Positions 1 through 7,198 are shown, numbered from the stretch's first letter. The stretch is DNA of 10,831 nt from Betaproteobacteria bacterium UBA6904 (GCA_002451175.1 DKBI01000213.1:576-11406), one strand, 5' to 3'. Program-made: numbers and translations. The notes: generated from the letters alone by a model not told the origin.

Positions 1-164
1 CCGTAGGGATGCGGCAGCGCCAGCGTGCCCTGGATGTTGTTCGCCACGGCCTCGGCCGCCGCGTTGGAGATGTCATCGACCGGCAGGATGATGACGTGGT
101 TGCGCACCCCGACGCGCCCGTTCTCGCGCCGGTAGCCCCAGAAACTCGCCTTCGAAAGATCCAT
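1..164 (-). CDS. UxaA-family lyase large subunit (SuyB-like), N-terminal part
   Basis: Only the first 54 codons are in the window; the gene runs off the left edge. Seen: the N-terminus reads [20 protein letters not shown], followed by [20 protein letters not shown] and a PHPY segment. The [14 protein letters not shown] and LPVDD..N motifs are typical of the large catalytic subunit of the UxaA (altronate/galactarate dehydratase) superfamily. The ILPVDDxSNAAxEAVANN form is the one I associate with (2R)-sulfolactate sulfo-lyase beta subunits (SuyB), which release sulfite from sulfolactate to give pyruvate in the cytoplasm. The start ATG at 164-162 lies 15 bp after the stop of the small-subunit gene, with an AGGA further upstream, so the two are cotranscribed. 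The substrate cannot be fixed from this fragment; it could be another sugar-acid or hydroxy-acid dehydratase. Confidence 0.75.
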   Translation of the reverse strand, partial: MDLSKASFWGYRRENGRVGVRNHVIILPVDDISNAAAEAVANNIQGTLALPHPY

Positions 165-179
165 GTCCGTCACCCGTCC

Positions 180-461
180 TTACCAGCGTTTCGTCTTGAT
201 GTTCTGCACGTGCGCGTGCTCGCCTTTGGCGATCGGCGCCACGACCTTGCCGATGTCCACGCCGTACTTGATCACCGTGTCGCCCGGCTGGTAGTCGCGC
301 AGCGCGACCTTGTGCCCGATGGGAATGTCGCTGCGCGCCTGGATCCGGACTTCCTTGTCGTCCTCCATGATCCAGCCGAGCAGATCCTGTCCGGACTTGA
401 CGCCCTCGACGACGACCACACCGACGCCGTCGCCTTCCTCATGCACCACGAAATGAATCAT
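180..461 (-). CDS. UxaA-family lyase small subunit, SAF domain (SuyA-like)
   Basis: A 93-residue protein made only of the SAF domain that forms the N-terminal part of one-piece UxaA/GarD dehydratases and the separate alpha subunit of split members such as SuyA. Seen: MIHFVVHEEGDGVGVVVVEG, then ARSDIPIGHKVALRD and PGDTVIKYGVDIG..A, the typical SAF ending (IPIGHKVA..., GD.VIKYG..IG.A). The start at 461 is chosen because AAGGAGG lies a few bases upstream; an in-frame ATG at 545 would add 28 unrelated residues and run back into the divergent phosphatase gene. The large-subunit gene follows after 15 bp, so the two probably form a heteromeric cytoplasmic lyase. SuyA is the best guess, but the SAF domain alone does not define the substrate. 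Confidence 0.82.
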   Translation of the reverse strand: MIHFVVHEEGDGVGVVVVEGVKSGQDLLGWIMEDDKEVRIQARSDIPIGHKVALRDYQPGDTVIKYGVDIGKVVAPIAKGEHAHVQNIKTKRW

Positions 462-471
462 CTTCGCCTCC

Positions 472-500
472 TTGACGCGGATATCGATCCCGAGTCTACT
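472..500 (+). promoter_or_regulatory. Candidate sigma-70 promoter for the phoD-like gene
   Basis: TTGACG (472-477, five of six matches to the -35 consensus), a 17-nt spacer and TCTACT (495-500, four of six matches to -10). Transcription would start near 507, giving a leader of about 19 nt before the ATG at 526. The -35 box overlaps the leader of the divergent lyase gene, so the two promoters would share about 65 bp. No Pho box was recognised. Confidence 0.4.
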
Positions 501-525
501 CCGGCCGAACCTGAGAGGAGGCGCC

Positions 526-2097
526 ATGGGGCCATCGGTTCGCATGTTCGATCGCCGCAGATTCCTTCAGGCGCTGGCCGCTCTCGGCGTGACCAACGCC
601 GCGCCCGGGCACACCGAGGACAAGCCCCGTTTCGGCGCGGCGCCGTTCGCGCTGGGGGTCGCCTCGGGCTACCCGAGCCCCAACGGCGTCGCGCTCTGGA
701 CACGCCTCGTCATCGATCCCTCGCTGCCTGGCGGCGGCATCGATCCGGTGCGCACGCGCGTCAGCTGGGAGGTGGCGAAGGACGACAAGATGAAGACGGT
801 CGTCGCCTCCGGCGCCGACCTGCTCACGCCCGCCTGGGCGCATGCGATGCACGTGGACGTGACCGGGCTCGAACCGGATCGCTGGTACTGGTACCGCTTC
901 ACGGCGGGCAACGCCGAGAGCCCGATCGGCCGCACGCGCACCGCCCCAGCCACGCGCGAGGCCGCCCCGCGGCTGAAGTTCGCATTCGCCTCCTGCCAGC
1001 ACTACGAGCACGGCTATTTCAGCGCCTATCGGCACATGCTGGCCGACGAGCTCGACCTGATCGCGTTTCTCGGCGACTACATCTACGAGACGCGCGCGCC
1101 GAAGGACCTGGCGGTGCGCAGCCACAACAGCTCCGAGCCGCGCACGCTCAGCCGCTACCGCGTGCGGCACGCGCTGTACAAGACCGATCGCGACCTGCGG
1201 GCGGCGCACGCCGCGCTGCCGTGGATCTGCACCTGGGACGACCACGAGGTGGACAACGATTACGCCGCCAACCAGCCGCAGGACGACGTGCCGCTGGAGG
1301 AATGGGTCGCGCGGCGCCTGGTCGCCTACAAGGCCTATTACGAGCACATGCCGCTGCGCGAGAGCATGCGGCCGACGGCGGAGGGCATGCCCCTCCACGC
1401 GCAGATCGACTGGGGGGCGCTCGCGCGCTTCTTCGTCCTGGATGACCGGCAGTACCGCACGCCGCAGGCCTGCCCGCGGCCCGATCGCAAGGGCGGCTCC
1501 AACACCGTGGACGTGGCCGCGTGTCCGGCGCTGCTGGCGCCGGATCGCACGATCCTCGGCACGCGCCAGGAACGCTGGCTGGAAGGCGCGCTGCAGCAAA
1601 CGCCGGCGCGCTGGAACCTCCTGGCGCAGCAGACGCTCATGGCGCAATTCGACCAGCAGGTCGGCCCGGGCCGCCGGGCCTGGACCGACGCCTGGGACGG
1701 CTATCCGCTCGCGCGCAAGCGGCTGCTCGAGCACATCGCGCAGAAACGGGTGCCCAACCCGGTTGCCATCGGCGGGGACGTGCATGCCTTTTACGTCGCC
1801 GACCTGAAGGCGGATTACGACGACCCAAAAGCGCCGGTGATCGGCAGCGAGTTCGTGGGCACGTCGATCACCGCGCCCGGCTGGCCGCAGGAGCAGATCG
1901 ACGCGCTGCTGCCGGAGAATCCGCACATCCGCTTCGGCGACAGCCGCCACCGCGGCTACGTGCGCGTCGAGGTGACGCCGCAGCAGTTGCGGGCGGATCT
2001 GCGCGCGATGGACACGGTGAAAAAGCCCGACGGCGCGTGCAGCACGCTCGCGAGCTTCGTGGTGGCGAACGGCGTGCCTGGCGCGCAGCGCGCGTGA
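526..2097 (+). CDS. phoD: PhoD-family alkaline phosphatase/phosphodiesterase, Tat-exported
   Basis: A 523-residue protein of the PhoD family, which hydrolyses phosphate mono- or diesters outside the cytoplasm using an iron-calcium centre. Seen (residues from the ATG at 526): a twin-arginine motif DRRRFLQ at about 9-15 followed by a short hydrophobic stretch, so export by Tat is likely; a PhoD N-terminal beta domain (FALGVASGYP..NGVALWTRL) at about 41-61; FASCQ at 154-158 with the cysteine that binds iron in studied PhoD enzymes; LGDYIYE near 182-188; WDDHEVDNDYA at 237-247; and GGDVHAF at 416-422. The metallophosphatase core motifs therefore look intact. The start is chosen for the GGAGG just upstream of 526; GTG/ATG starts further upstream have no comparable site. 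The gene is monocistronic, divergent from the lyase genes and convergent with the lipoprotein gene. The exact substrate is unknown. Confidence 0.92.
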   Translation: MGPSVRMFDRRRFLQALAALGVTNAAPGHTEDKPRFGAAPFALGVASGYPSPNGVALWTRLVIDPSLPGGGIDPVRTRVSWEVAKDDKMKTVVASGADLLTPAWAHAMHVDVTGLEPDRWYWYRFTAGNAESPIGRTRTAPATREAAPRLKFAFASCQHYEHGYFSAYRHMLADELDLIAFLGDYIYETRAPKDLAVRSHNSSEPRTLSRYRVRHALYKTDRDLRAAHAALPWICTWDDHEVDNDYAANQPQDDVPLEEWVARRLVAYKAYYEHMPLRESMRPTAEGMPLHAQIDWGALARFFVLDDRQYRTPQACPRPDRKGGSNTVDVAACPALLAPDRTILGTRQERWLEGALQQTPARWNLLAQQTLMAQFDQQVGPGRRAWTDAWDGYPLARKRLLEHIAQKRVPNPVAIGGDVHAFYVADLKADYDDPKAPVIGSEFVGTSITAPGWPQEQIDALLPENPHIRFGDSRHRGYVRVEVTPQQLRADLRAMDTVKKPDGACSTLASFVVANGVPGAQRA

Positions 2098-2107
2098 GCG
2101 ACTCACC

Positions 2108-2127
2108 CTGGGGGGACTGAACCCCAG
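2108..2127. terminator. Hairpin between convergent genes, possible bidirectional terminator
   Basis: CTGGGG (2108-2113), 8-nt loop, CCCCAG (2122-2127): a perfect 6-bp stem lying 10 bp past the phosphatase stop codon and 6 bp past the lipoprotein stop codon on the other strand. Neither side has a T-run, so if it terminates it does so weakly or with Rho. Position between two convergent stops is the main support. Confidence 0.4.
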
Positions 2128-2133
2128 TGCCTC

Positions 2134-2430
2134 CTATCGGCAGCGCAGATTCGCACCGCCTTCGGCGATGGGCTGGCGGCAATCGTGCTCCCGCACGCGG
2201 CGGCCGGGATCGAGCGGCGGGATCAAGCGCGCGGCATGCTCGGCATCGGACTCGACCGCCGCGGCGACGAACCCCAGGCCGACGAGCACGCCCAGCAAGG
2301 GGCCCGTCTCCACGTAGACGCTCGCAGTCGCCGCCGCGCCCGAACCGGCAGATCCCGCTTGCGCCCGCAGTTCGCGGCTGGAGGCGCAGGCGGACAGCAA
2401 CGCAGTGAGCAGCACCAGGACAATCCGCAT
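2134..2430 (-). CDS. Small predicted outer-membrane lipoprotein, unknown function
   Basis: A 98-residue protein with a type II signal peptide: MRIVLVLLTALLSACASS has one positive residue, a hydrophobic core and the lipobox L12-S-A-C15. Cleavage before C15 and the alanine after it predict a lipid-anchored, outer-membrane-sorted protein. The mature part has a small-residue-rich segment, a glycine/leucine/valine-rich stretch (GPLLGVLVGLGFVAAA, about 43-58) that could be membrane-associated, and a charged tail with two cysteines (HDC...LRC) that could form a disulfide. I do not recognise the family. It is the last gene of the fba-purC-purE-sua5 cluster: its ATG lies 9 bp after the sua5 stop, with no clear Shine-Dalgarno, so it probably depends on read-through transcription and translational coupling. 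Confidence 0.72.
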   Translation of the reverse strand: MRIVLVLLTALLSACASSRELRAQAGSAGSGAAATASVYVETGPLLGVLVGLGFVAAAVESDAEHAARLIPPLDPGRRVREHDCRQPIAEGGANLRCR

Positions 2431-2439
2431 GGCGCAATA

Positions 2440-3381
2440 CTACGCCGCGCTCGCGGCGCGTCGCAGGCGATCGAGCACCGCTGCCCAGTCGCCGGCGTCG
2501 GGTGGCGCCTCGATCAGGATGGCGGCGCAGCCCCAGCCATCGAGTTCGCGCAGCGCGTCGTAGAGCCGCTGCGCATACGCGACCGGATCGCGCGGCATGC
2601 GCACCCAACGCGCCGCGCGCTCATCCGGGCGCGAGAACGCCATCACGGCGGCGCGGCCGCCGAGCCGGAGGATTTCCGCGTCCAGCGCGTGTCCCGGCAC
2701 GAGCCGCGTCGGTGTGCGCGGTGCGTAATGGCGCTCCAGTCCGCCGGAGTGGCGCGGCGCGTCGCTGCCCCGCGCGCCAAGCGGCCGGCCGAGCACGGCC
2801 TCGATGTCCGCCGCCCGCACGTGACCGGGCCGCAGCAGCGCCGGCGTGATGCCGGACAGGTCCACGATGGTCGACTCGATGCCGACTTCGCTCGGCCCGC
2901 CCTCCAGCACGAGGTCCACCGCCGCGCCCAGATCCTCGCGAACGTGCGCCGCCCGCGTCGGGCTGACGCGGCCGAACAGATTGGCCGACGGCGCGGCGAT
3001 GCCACCGCCAAAGGCACGCAGCAGCGCTTGCGCGACGGGGTGCGAGGGCACGCGCAGGCCCACCGTGTCCTGACCGCCCGTGACGTCGTCGCCCACGTGC
3101 GGCGCGCGCTTGAGGATCATCGTCAGCGGCCCCGGCCAGAATCGCGCGGCGAGCGCATGCGCCGCAGGCGGCACCTCGCGCGCCCAGGTGAAGGCCGCTG
3201 GCGCATCGGCGAAGTGCACGATCACCGGGTGAGCGGGCGGACGCCCTTTCGCGGCGTACAGGCGCGCCACCGCGGCAGAATTGGACGCGTCGGCGCCCAG
3301 GCCGTACACCGTTTCCGTGGGAAACGCGACCAATCCGCCCGCGCGCAGGATCTCTGCCGCGCGGCGGACCTCCGGGGTCAC
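2440..3381 (-). CDS. sua5: L-threonylcarbamoyladenylate synthase (Sua5/TsaC type)
   Basis: Makes threonylcarbamoyl-AMP from threonine, bicarbonate and ATP, the first step of the t6A37 modification of ANN-decoding tRNAs. Seen in the 313-residue product: GGLVAFPTETVYGLGADA at 15-32, KGRPPAHP at 45-52 (the KxRP site), FWPGPLT at 81-87, GLRVPSHP at 108-115, APSAN at 130-134 with SPT at 140-142, ESTIVDLSG at 169-177 and LRPG at 183-186. A linker with SGGLERHYAPRTP (212-224) leads to a C-terminal Sua5 domain, so this is the long two-domain Sua5 form, not short TsaC. The start is a GTG at 3381-3379 that overlaps the purE stop codon (GTGA). The open frame continues upstream to 3723, but that part is only the shadow of purE. 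The lipoprotein gene follows after 9 bp. Confidence 0.93.
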   Translation of the reverse strand: MTPEVRRAAEILRAGGLVAFPTETVYGLGADASNSAAVARLYAAKGRPPAHPVIVHFADAPAAFTWAREVPPAAHALAARFWPGPLTMILKRAPHVGDDVTGGQDTVGLRVPSHPVAQALLRAFGGGIAAPSANLFGRVSPTRAAHVREDLGAAVDLVLEGGPSEVGIESTIVDLSGITPALLRPGHVRAADIEAVLGRPLGARGSDAPRHSGGLERHYAPRTPTRLVPGHALDAEILRLGGRAAVMAFSRPDERAARWVRMPRDPVAYAQRLYDALRELDGWGCAAILIEAPPDAGDWAAVLDRLRRAASAA

Positions 3382-3866
3382 AGCTTGAGCGGTGCGGCCT
3401 GGAGCACGGCCTCGGTCTGCTTGCGCCGGAAGGTTTCGAGTTTCCCGGCGAGGCCGCGATCCGATAGCGCGAGCAGGGCAACGGCGAACAGCGCCGCATT
3501 GGCCGCGCCCGCCTCGCCGATGGCGAATGTCGCCACCGGGATGCCTTTCGGCATCTGCACCGTGGACAACAGCGAATCGAGCCCCTGAAGGTGCTTGGAG
3601 GGCATCGGCACGCCAAGCACCGGCAGCGTGGTGTGCGCCGCCACGACGCCCGCGAGATGCGCCGCACCGCCCGCCGCCGCGATGATCGCCTGCACGCCGC
3701 GCGCCGCGGCGCCCTCGGTCCACTCGGCGACCGCCTTCGGCGTGCGATGCGCCGACATGGCGCGCGCCTCGAACCCCACGCCGAATTCCTCGAGCACGCG
3801 CGCCGCCGCCTTCATCGTCTCCCAGTCCGACGTCGAACCCATCACGATGCCGACACGCGCGCTCAT
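3378..3866 (-). CDS. purE: N5-carboxyaminoimidazole ribonucleotide mutase, class I PurE
   Basis: Converts N5-CAIR to CAIR in de novo purine synthesis, in the cytoplasm as an octamer. Seen in the 162-residue product: GSTSDW at 10-15 (phosphate and nucleotide binding), SAHRTP at 38-43 with the catalytic-type histidine H40, [17 protein letters not shown] at 63-79, LGVPMPS near 84-90, and [23 protein letters not shown] toward the C-terminus. These are class I signatures (SDW, QMP), the type that normally works with PurK. The ATG at 3866-3864 overlaps the purC stop codon (ATGA), and GGGAGG lies upstream at a good distance. The stop overlaps the GTG start of sua5, so purC-purE-sua5 look translationally coupled. 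No purK lies in the cluster. Confidence 0.96.
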   Translation of the reverse strand: MSARVGIVMGSTSDWETMKAAARVLEEFGVGFEARAMSAHRTPKAVAEWTEGAAARGVQAIIAAAGGAAHLAGVVAAHTTLPVLGVPMPSKHLQGLDSLLSTVQMPKGIPVATFAIGEAGAANAALFAVALLALSDRGLAGKLETFRRKQTEAVLQAAPLKL

Positions 3867-4753
3867 CCCAGCGTCCTCCCCGTCAATCGTTCCAGCGCCT
3901 CACGGTACTTCGCCGACGTGCGGGCGATGACTTCCGCCGGCAGGCGCGGCGCCGGAGGGGTCTTGTCCCAGTCCAGCGTTTCCAGATAGTCCCGCACGTA
4001 TTGCTTGTCGAACGACGGCGGGGAAATTCCCACCTGGTACTGGTCCGCGGGCCAGAACCGCGAGCTGTCCGCGGTCAGCGCCTCGTCGATCAGCACGAGC
4101 TGATTGGCGTCGTCCAGGCCGAACTCGAACTTCGTGTCGGCAATGATGATGCCCTTGGACGCCGCGAAATCCGCCGCCTCGCGATACAGCCGGATGCTGA
4201 TGTCGCGCACGCGCTCGGCGACGCCCCGGCCGACGATTTCCGCCATCCGGTCAAAGGCGATGTTTTCGTCGTGCCCCGAGGTCGCCTTGGTGGCCGGCGT
4301 GAAGATCGGTTCCGGCAGCTTCTGGGCCTGCTGCAGCCCGGCCGGCAGGCCGATCCCGCACACCGCACCGCTCTTCTGGTAGTCCTTCCACCCCGAGCCG
4401 ATGAGGTAGCCGCGCACGACCGCCTCCACCGGCAGCGGCCTGAGCTTGTTCACCACCACCGAGCGCCCGCGCACCTGCCGCTTGTCCTCCTCGCCCTGGA
4501 CGACGGATTCCGGATCGATGCCCGTGAGGTGGTTCGGCACCACGTGGGCGAGCTTCGCGAACCAGAAGTTCGCCATCTCGGTGAGCACGCGGCCCTTGTC
4601 CGGAATCGGGTCCGTCAGCACGACGTCGAACGCGGACAGCCGGTCGGACACGAGGATCAGCATCCTGTCCTCGCCGACGGCGTAGATGTCGCGCACCTTG
4701 CCGCGACCGATCCGCGGCAGGCTCTTCAGGTCGGATTCGTAAACGGTCGTCAC
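3863..4753 (-). CDS. purC: SAICAR synthase
   Basis: Phosphoribosylaminoimidazole-succinocarboxamide synthase joins CAIR and aspartate with ATP; it acts directly after PurE. Seen in the 296-residue product: a [20 protein letters not shown] nucleotide-binding segment, [67 protein letters not shown] and [14 protein letters not shown], all in family order. The length matches the long bacterial/yeast-like PurC form. The GTG at 4753-4751 is chosen because GAGGGAG lies about 6 nt upstream and the N-terminus VTTVYESDL fits the family; an ATG at 4819 would lie inside the aldolase gene. It begins 10 bp after the fba stop and overlaps purE by 4 bp. Confidence 0.96.
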   Translation of the reverse strand: MTTVYESDLKSLPRIGRGKVRDIYAVGEDRMLILVSDRLSAFDVVLTDPIPDKGRVLTEMANFWFAKLAHVVPNHLTGIDPESVVQGEEDKRQVRGRSVVVNKLRPLPVEAVVRGYLIGSGWKDYQKSGAVCGIGLPAGLQQAQKLPEPIFTPATKATSGHDENIAFDRMAEIVGRGVAERVRDISIRLYREAADFAASKGIIIADTKFEFGLDDANQLVLIDEALTADSSRFWPADQYQVGISPPSFDKQYVRDYLETLDWDKTPPAPRLPAEVIARTSAKYREALERLTGRTLG

Positions 4754-4763
4754 GCGGACTCCC

Positions 4764-5786
4764 TCAGGCGGCCTGCTTCTCGAGCTCGGGCTTCCACTTG
4801 CCCTGGCAGGCGAGACCATTCATGTGCGCGCGGTGGTAGAACGCGCGCTGCGCCGCGCCGACGTTGCCGGCCTGGCCCTTCCACGCCTTGAGCGCCGGAT
4901 TCTGCAGAGCGCGCGAGTAGGAGAACGTGAGCGGCCACGGCAAGCCCTTCATCGAGGCCATGGCGTTCAGGTGCGCGGTCGCCGCTTCGTCCGACTGCCC
5001 GCCCGACAGGAACACCACGCCGGGCTGCGCCGCCGGCACCGTGCGCTTGAGGACGCGCACCGTGCGCTCCGCCACCTCGTCCACGCCCGCCTGGCGCGGG
5101 TTCGCCTTGCCGGAGACGACCATGCTCGCCTTGAGAATCGTGTGCTCGAACGAGACGTTGTGCGCGGCGAGCGCCGCGTAGGTCGCGCGCAGCGTGGCCT
5201 CTGTGACTTCCTCGCAGCGCTCCACGGAGTGCGCGCCGTCGAGCAGCACCTCCGGCTCGATGATCGGCACGATGGACGCGACCTGGCAGGCCGCGGCATA
5301 GCGCGCCAGCGCGTGGGCGTTCGCGTACAGGCAGGTGTGCGAGGGAATCCCTTCGCCGATCGTGATCACCGCGCGCCACTTGGCGAAGCGCGCGCCGAGC
5401 TTGAAATACTCCTCGAGCCGCTTGGCGAGCCCGTCGAGACCCTCGGTGACTTTCTCGCCCGCGCACAGCGGCAGCGCCTGCGTGCCCTTGTCCACCTTGA
5501 TGCCGGGGATGATCCCCTTCTGCGCCAGGTAATCGGCGAAGGGCACGCCGCTGGCCGTCTTCTGGCGGATCGTCTCGTCGAACAGGATCACGCCCGAGAC
5601 AAACTGTTCGACCTTCGGCGTCGTGAACAGCAGGCCGCGGTAGGCGCGCCGGTTTTCCTCGGTGGACTCGACGCCGATCGACTTGAAGCGCGTTTCGCAG
5701 GTGCCGGCCGACTCGTCGGCCGCCAGGATGCCCTTGCCTTTCGCGACCATCGCGGCCGCGGTTTCGGATAGCAGTTGCTTGTTCAT
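4764..5786 (-). CDS. fba: Class I fructose-bisphosphate aldolase
   Basis: Reversibly cleaves fructose 1,6-bisphosphate to DHAP and glyceraldehyde 3-phosphate by a Schiff-base mechanism; in autotrophs it also serves the Calvin cycle. Seen in the 340-residue product: [10 protein letters not shown] at 17-26 (D24 of the active site), FAKWRAV at 134-140 (K136, R138), PIIEPEVL at 174-181 (E177, E179), TILKASMV at 216-223 with the expected Schiff-base lysine K219, [15 protein letters not shown] [11 protein letters not shown] at 260-270, and [15 protein letters not shown] near 288-302. The length and order match eukaryote-type class I aldolases. The ATG at 5786-5784 has GAGGA at suitable distance; the longer open frame upstream is antisense noise over the terC-usp gene. 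This is the first gene of the cluster, 10 bp before purC. Confidence 0.96.
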   Translation of the reverse strand: MNKQLLSETAAAMVAKGKGILAADESAGTCETRFKSIGVESTEENRRAYRGLLFTTPKVEQFVSGVILFDETIRQKTASGVPFADYLAQKGIIPGIKVDKGTQALPLCAGEKVTEGLDGLAKRLEEYFKLGARFAKWRAVITIGEGIPSHTCLYANAHALARYAAACQVASIVPIIEPEVLLDGAHSVERCEEVTEATLRATYAALAAHNVSFEHTILKASMVVSGKANPRQAGVDEVAERTVRVLKRTVPAAQPGVVFLSGGQSDEAATAHLNAMASMKGLPWPLTFSYSRALQNPALKAWKGQAGNVGAAQRAFYHRAHMNGLACQGKWKPELEKQAA

Positions 5787-5830
5787 GCGGATCCTCGAAC
5801 GGTGATGGTGAAGCGGGGATAGGAGTCCGA

Positions 5831-5836
5831 ATTTTA
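5831..5836 (-). promoter_or_regulatory. Candidate -10 box for the fba-purCE-sua5 cluster
   Basis: On the minus strand this reads TAAAAT, five of six matches to TATAAT, in an otherwise G+C-rich 143-bp gap; the start of transcription would give a leader of about 38 nt before fba. No good -35 lies 17 nt upstream. The box sits within a small inverted repeat (GGAGT at 5822-5826, ACTCC at 5836-5840), which may be an operator or chance. Confidence 0.35.
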
Positions 5837-5906
5837 CTCCCAAGCGCCCACCCTCGTCGTGCCGGGGTTCCGCCCTAAGGCCCCCGCCCGGACATGGCTG
5901 CGGCCC

Positions 5907-5921
5907 CGCGACTTCGTCGCG
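5907..5921 (-). terminator. Stem-loop after terC-usp, possible terminator
   Basis: CGCGAC, 3-nt loop, GTCGCG: a perfect 6-bp G+C-rich stem starting 8 nt after the terC-usp stop codon. No T-run follows on the minus strand, so it may be a pause or mRNA-end structure instead of a classic intrinsic terminator. Confidence 0.35.
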
Positions 5922-5929
5922 CGCCAGGC

Positions 5930-7198
5930 CTAATCGCCGGCGAGGAGCAGAAGCGCGAGCGCCGTGCCGAGGCCGGCCGGGATGCCGTAGCGCTCGAGCC
6001 GCGACACCTGCTCGCCGGCGACGATTTCCACCGGCACCGTGGTCTGCTCGAGCACGCGGTTGGTGACCGAGTCCTGCAGCATCCGGGTCAGCGAATTCTT
6101 GCGCGCGGTACCCATGACGATCTGGCGGCAGCGCAGGCGCCGCGCCTCCTCCGCGATGATGCGCGCGCGATCGCCGACCTTGACGTGGACCGCGTAGGGC
6201 AGGCCGTGTCGGTCGAGCAGCGCGCGTGCCGAGCCGAGCGCCTTCTCGCCTTCGGCGAGGTGGAATTCGTCGCGGGCCCTGCGCCGCAGGAACTGCGCGA
6301 CGTGGCGGGACAGCGGCAACTGCACGTTCAGCAGGTGGATTTCCGTGTCCGCGTCGTGCAGGTACTGCGCGATCACGTGGCGCAAGGCGTTCTGCGCATT
6401 GCGCGAACCGTCCACCGGGACGAGCACTCTTTTCATGGCAGGGCCTCCTTCGATCAAATGAACGGCATCCGCGCCTGTGCCGCGCGCCGCGGCCAGCGCC
6501 GCGATGCGCGCACTGATCCGCGACGCCAGGCGGCGATGGTTGCGCGCGAATCCCGCCCAGAGCACGCCGGCGATCACGGTGACGTAGACCAGCGGAACGG
6601 TGAACCCGTAGGCCGCGAGCGGGTCCTGGAGGAGCGGCTCGCTGACGATCATCTTGGCTGCGGTCCAGGCCAGCACGCCGGCACCGAGATAGACGATCGC
6701 GGGGAAGCGCTCCACCCAGCGCAGGATGAGCGTCGAGCCCCACACGACGATCGGGATGCTGATCAGCAGGCCGAGGACGACGAGCAGGTAGCGGCCATGC
6801 GCCGCGCCCGCGACGGCGAGCACGTTGTCGAGGCCCATGACCGCGTCCGCGATGACGATCGTCCTCATCGCGCCCCAGAAGGTCATGGCGGCCGGCGGCC
6901 CACTGTGGTTGTCTTCGCCGTTCTCCGGAGCAAGCAGCCGATAGGCGATCCACACCAGCAGCGCGCCGCCCGCGCAGAGCAGGCCGGGGATCTTCAACAA
7001 CCAAACCACGACGAGCGTCATGGCACTGCGCACGACGATCGCGCCGACCGTTCCCCAGATCACCGCGCGCCGCTGCAACTCGCGGGGCAGGTTGTTCGCC
7101 GCCAGCGCAATGACGATGGCATTGTCCCCCGCCAGCACGAGATCGATCACGACGATCGCCGCGAGGGCCGCGAAAAACTCCGCAGACATCCACTCCAT
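5930..7198 (-). CDS. TerC-family membrane protein (predicted Mn2+ exporter) fused to UspA domain
   Basis: A 422-residue two-domain protein. Residues about 1-220 are a TerC-family membrane domain (YkoY/YjbE/Alx relatives, linked to Mn2+ export and metalation of exported enzymes). It has about seven hydrophobic segments and two matching acidic motifs: D19-x5-D25-N26 (DLVLAGDNA) and D118-x5-D124-N125 (DAVMGLDNV), the expected metal-path residues. A linker of about 35 residues leads to a UspA domain from residue 255 (MKRVLVPVDGSRNAQNAL) to about 395, ending VTNRVLEQTTVPVEIV, then a short hydrophobic tail (YGIPAGLGTALALLLLAGD). The UspA ATP loop is degenerate: G-x2-R-x9-D-S in place of G-x2-G-x9-G-S. 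No stop codon separates the domains. MEWMSAEFF at 7198 is the likely start by family resemblance; 7252 and 7189 are alternatives. The gene is divergent from the riboswitch and LysR gene and upstream of fba. Confidence 0.88.
   Translation of the reverse strand: MEWMSAEFFAALAAIVVIDLVLAGDNAIVIALAANNLPRELQRRAVIWGTVGAIVVRSAMTLVVVWLLKIPGLLCAGGALLVWIAYRLLAPENGEDNHSGPPAAMTFWGAMRTIVIADAVMGLDNVLAVAGAAHGRYLLVVLGLLISIPIVVWGSTLILRWVERFPAIVYLGAGVLAWTAAKMIVSEPLLQDPLAAYGFTVPLVYVTVIAGVLWAGFARNHRRLASRISARIAALAAARGTGADAVHLIEGGPAMKRVLVPVDGSRNAQNALRHVIAQYLHDADTEIHLLNVQLPLSRHVAQFLRRRARDEFHLAEGEKALGSARALLDRHGLPYAVHVKVGDRARIIAEEARRLRCRQIVMGTARKNSLTRMLQDSVTNRVLEQTTVPVEIVAGEQVSRLERYGIPAGLGTALALLLLAGD
6434..6450 (-). 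promoter_or_regulatory. Strong internal ribosome binding site and ATG at the UspA boundary
   Basis: On the minus strand a full AAGGAGG (6450-6444) is followed by 7 nt and an in-frame ATG (6436-6434) that begins MKRVLVPVDGS, the natural start of a stand-alone UspA protein. Translation from here would give a soluble 168-residue UspA in addition to the 422-residue fusion. It is a better ribosome binding site than the one before the TerC start. Confidence 0.7.

Noticed and set aside
9..1445. A 478-codon plus-strand open frame over the lyase genes and phoD
   Set aside because: It is antisense to the SAF subunit and then out of frame with phoD; the composition is Arg/Ala-rich with no motif.
3382..3723. 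N-terminal extension of sua5 into purE
   Set aside because: The extra 114 residues are the shadow of purE in another frame. Sua5 homology begins at the GTG at 3381, which overlaps the purE stop.
5822..5840. GGAGT/ACTCC inverted repeat around the fba -10 box as an operator
   Set aside because: Only 5 bp per arm and no known regulator match; noted with the promoter entry but not claimed as a site.
5787..7193. Upstream in-frame extension of fba to 7193 (809 codons in total)
   Set aside because: The extension overlaps terC-usp on the same strand in another frame and has no recognisable domain; the aldolase begins at the ATG at 5786 with its own ribosome binding site.
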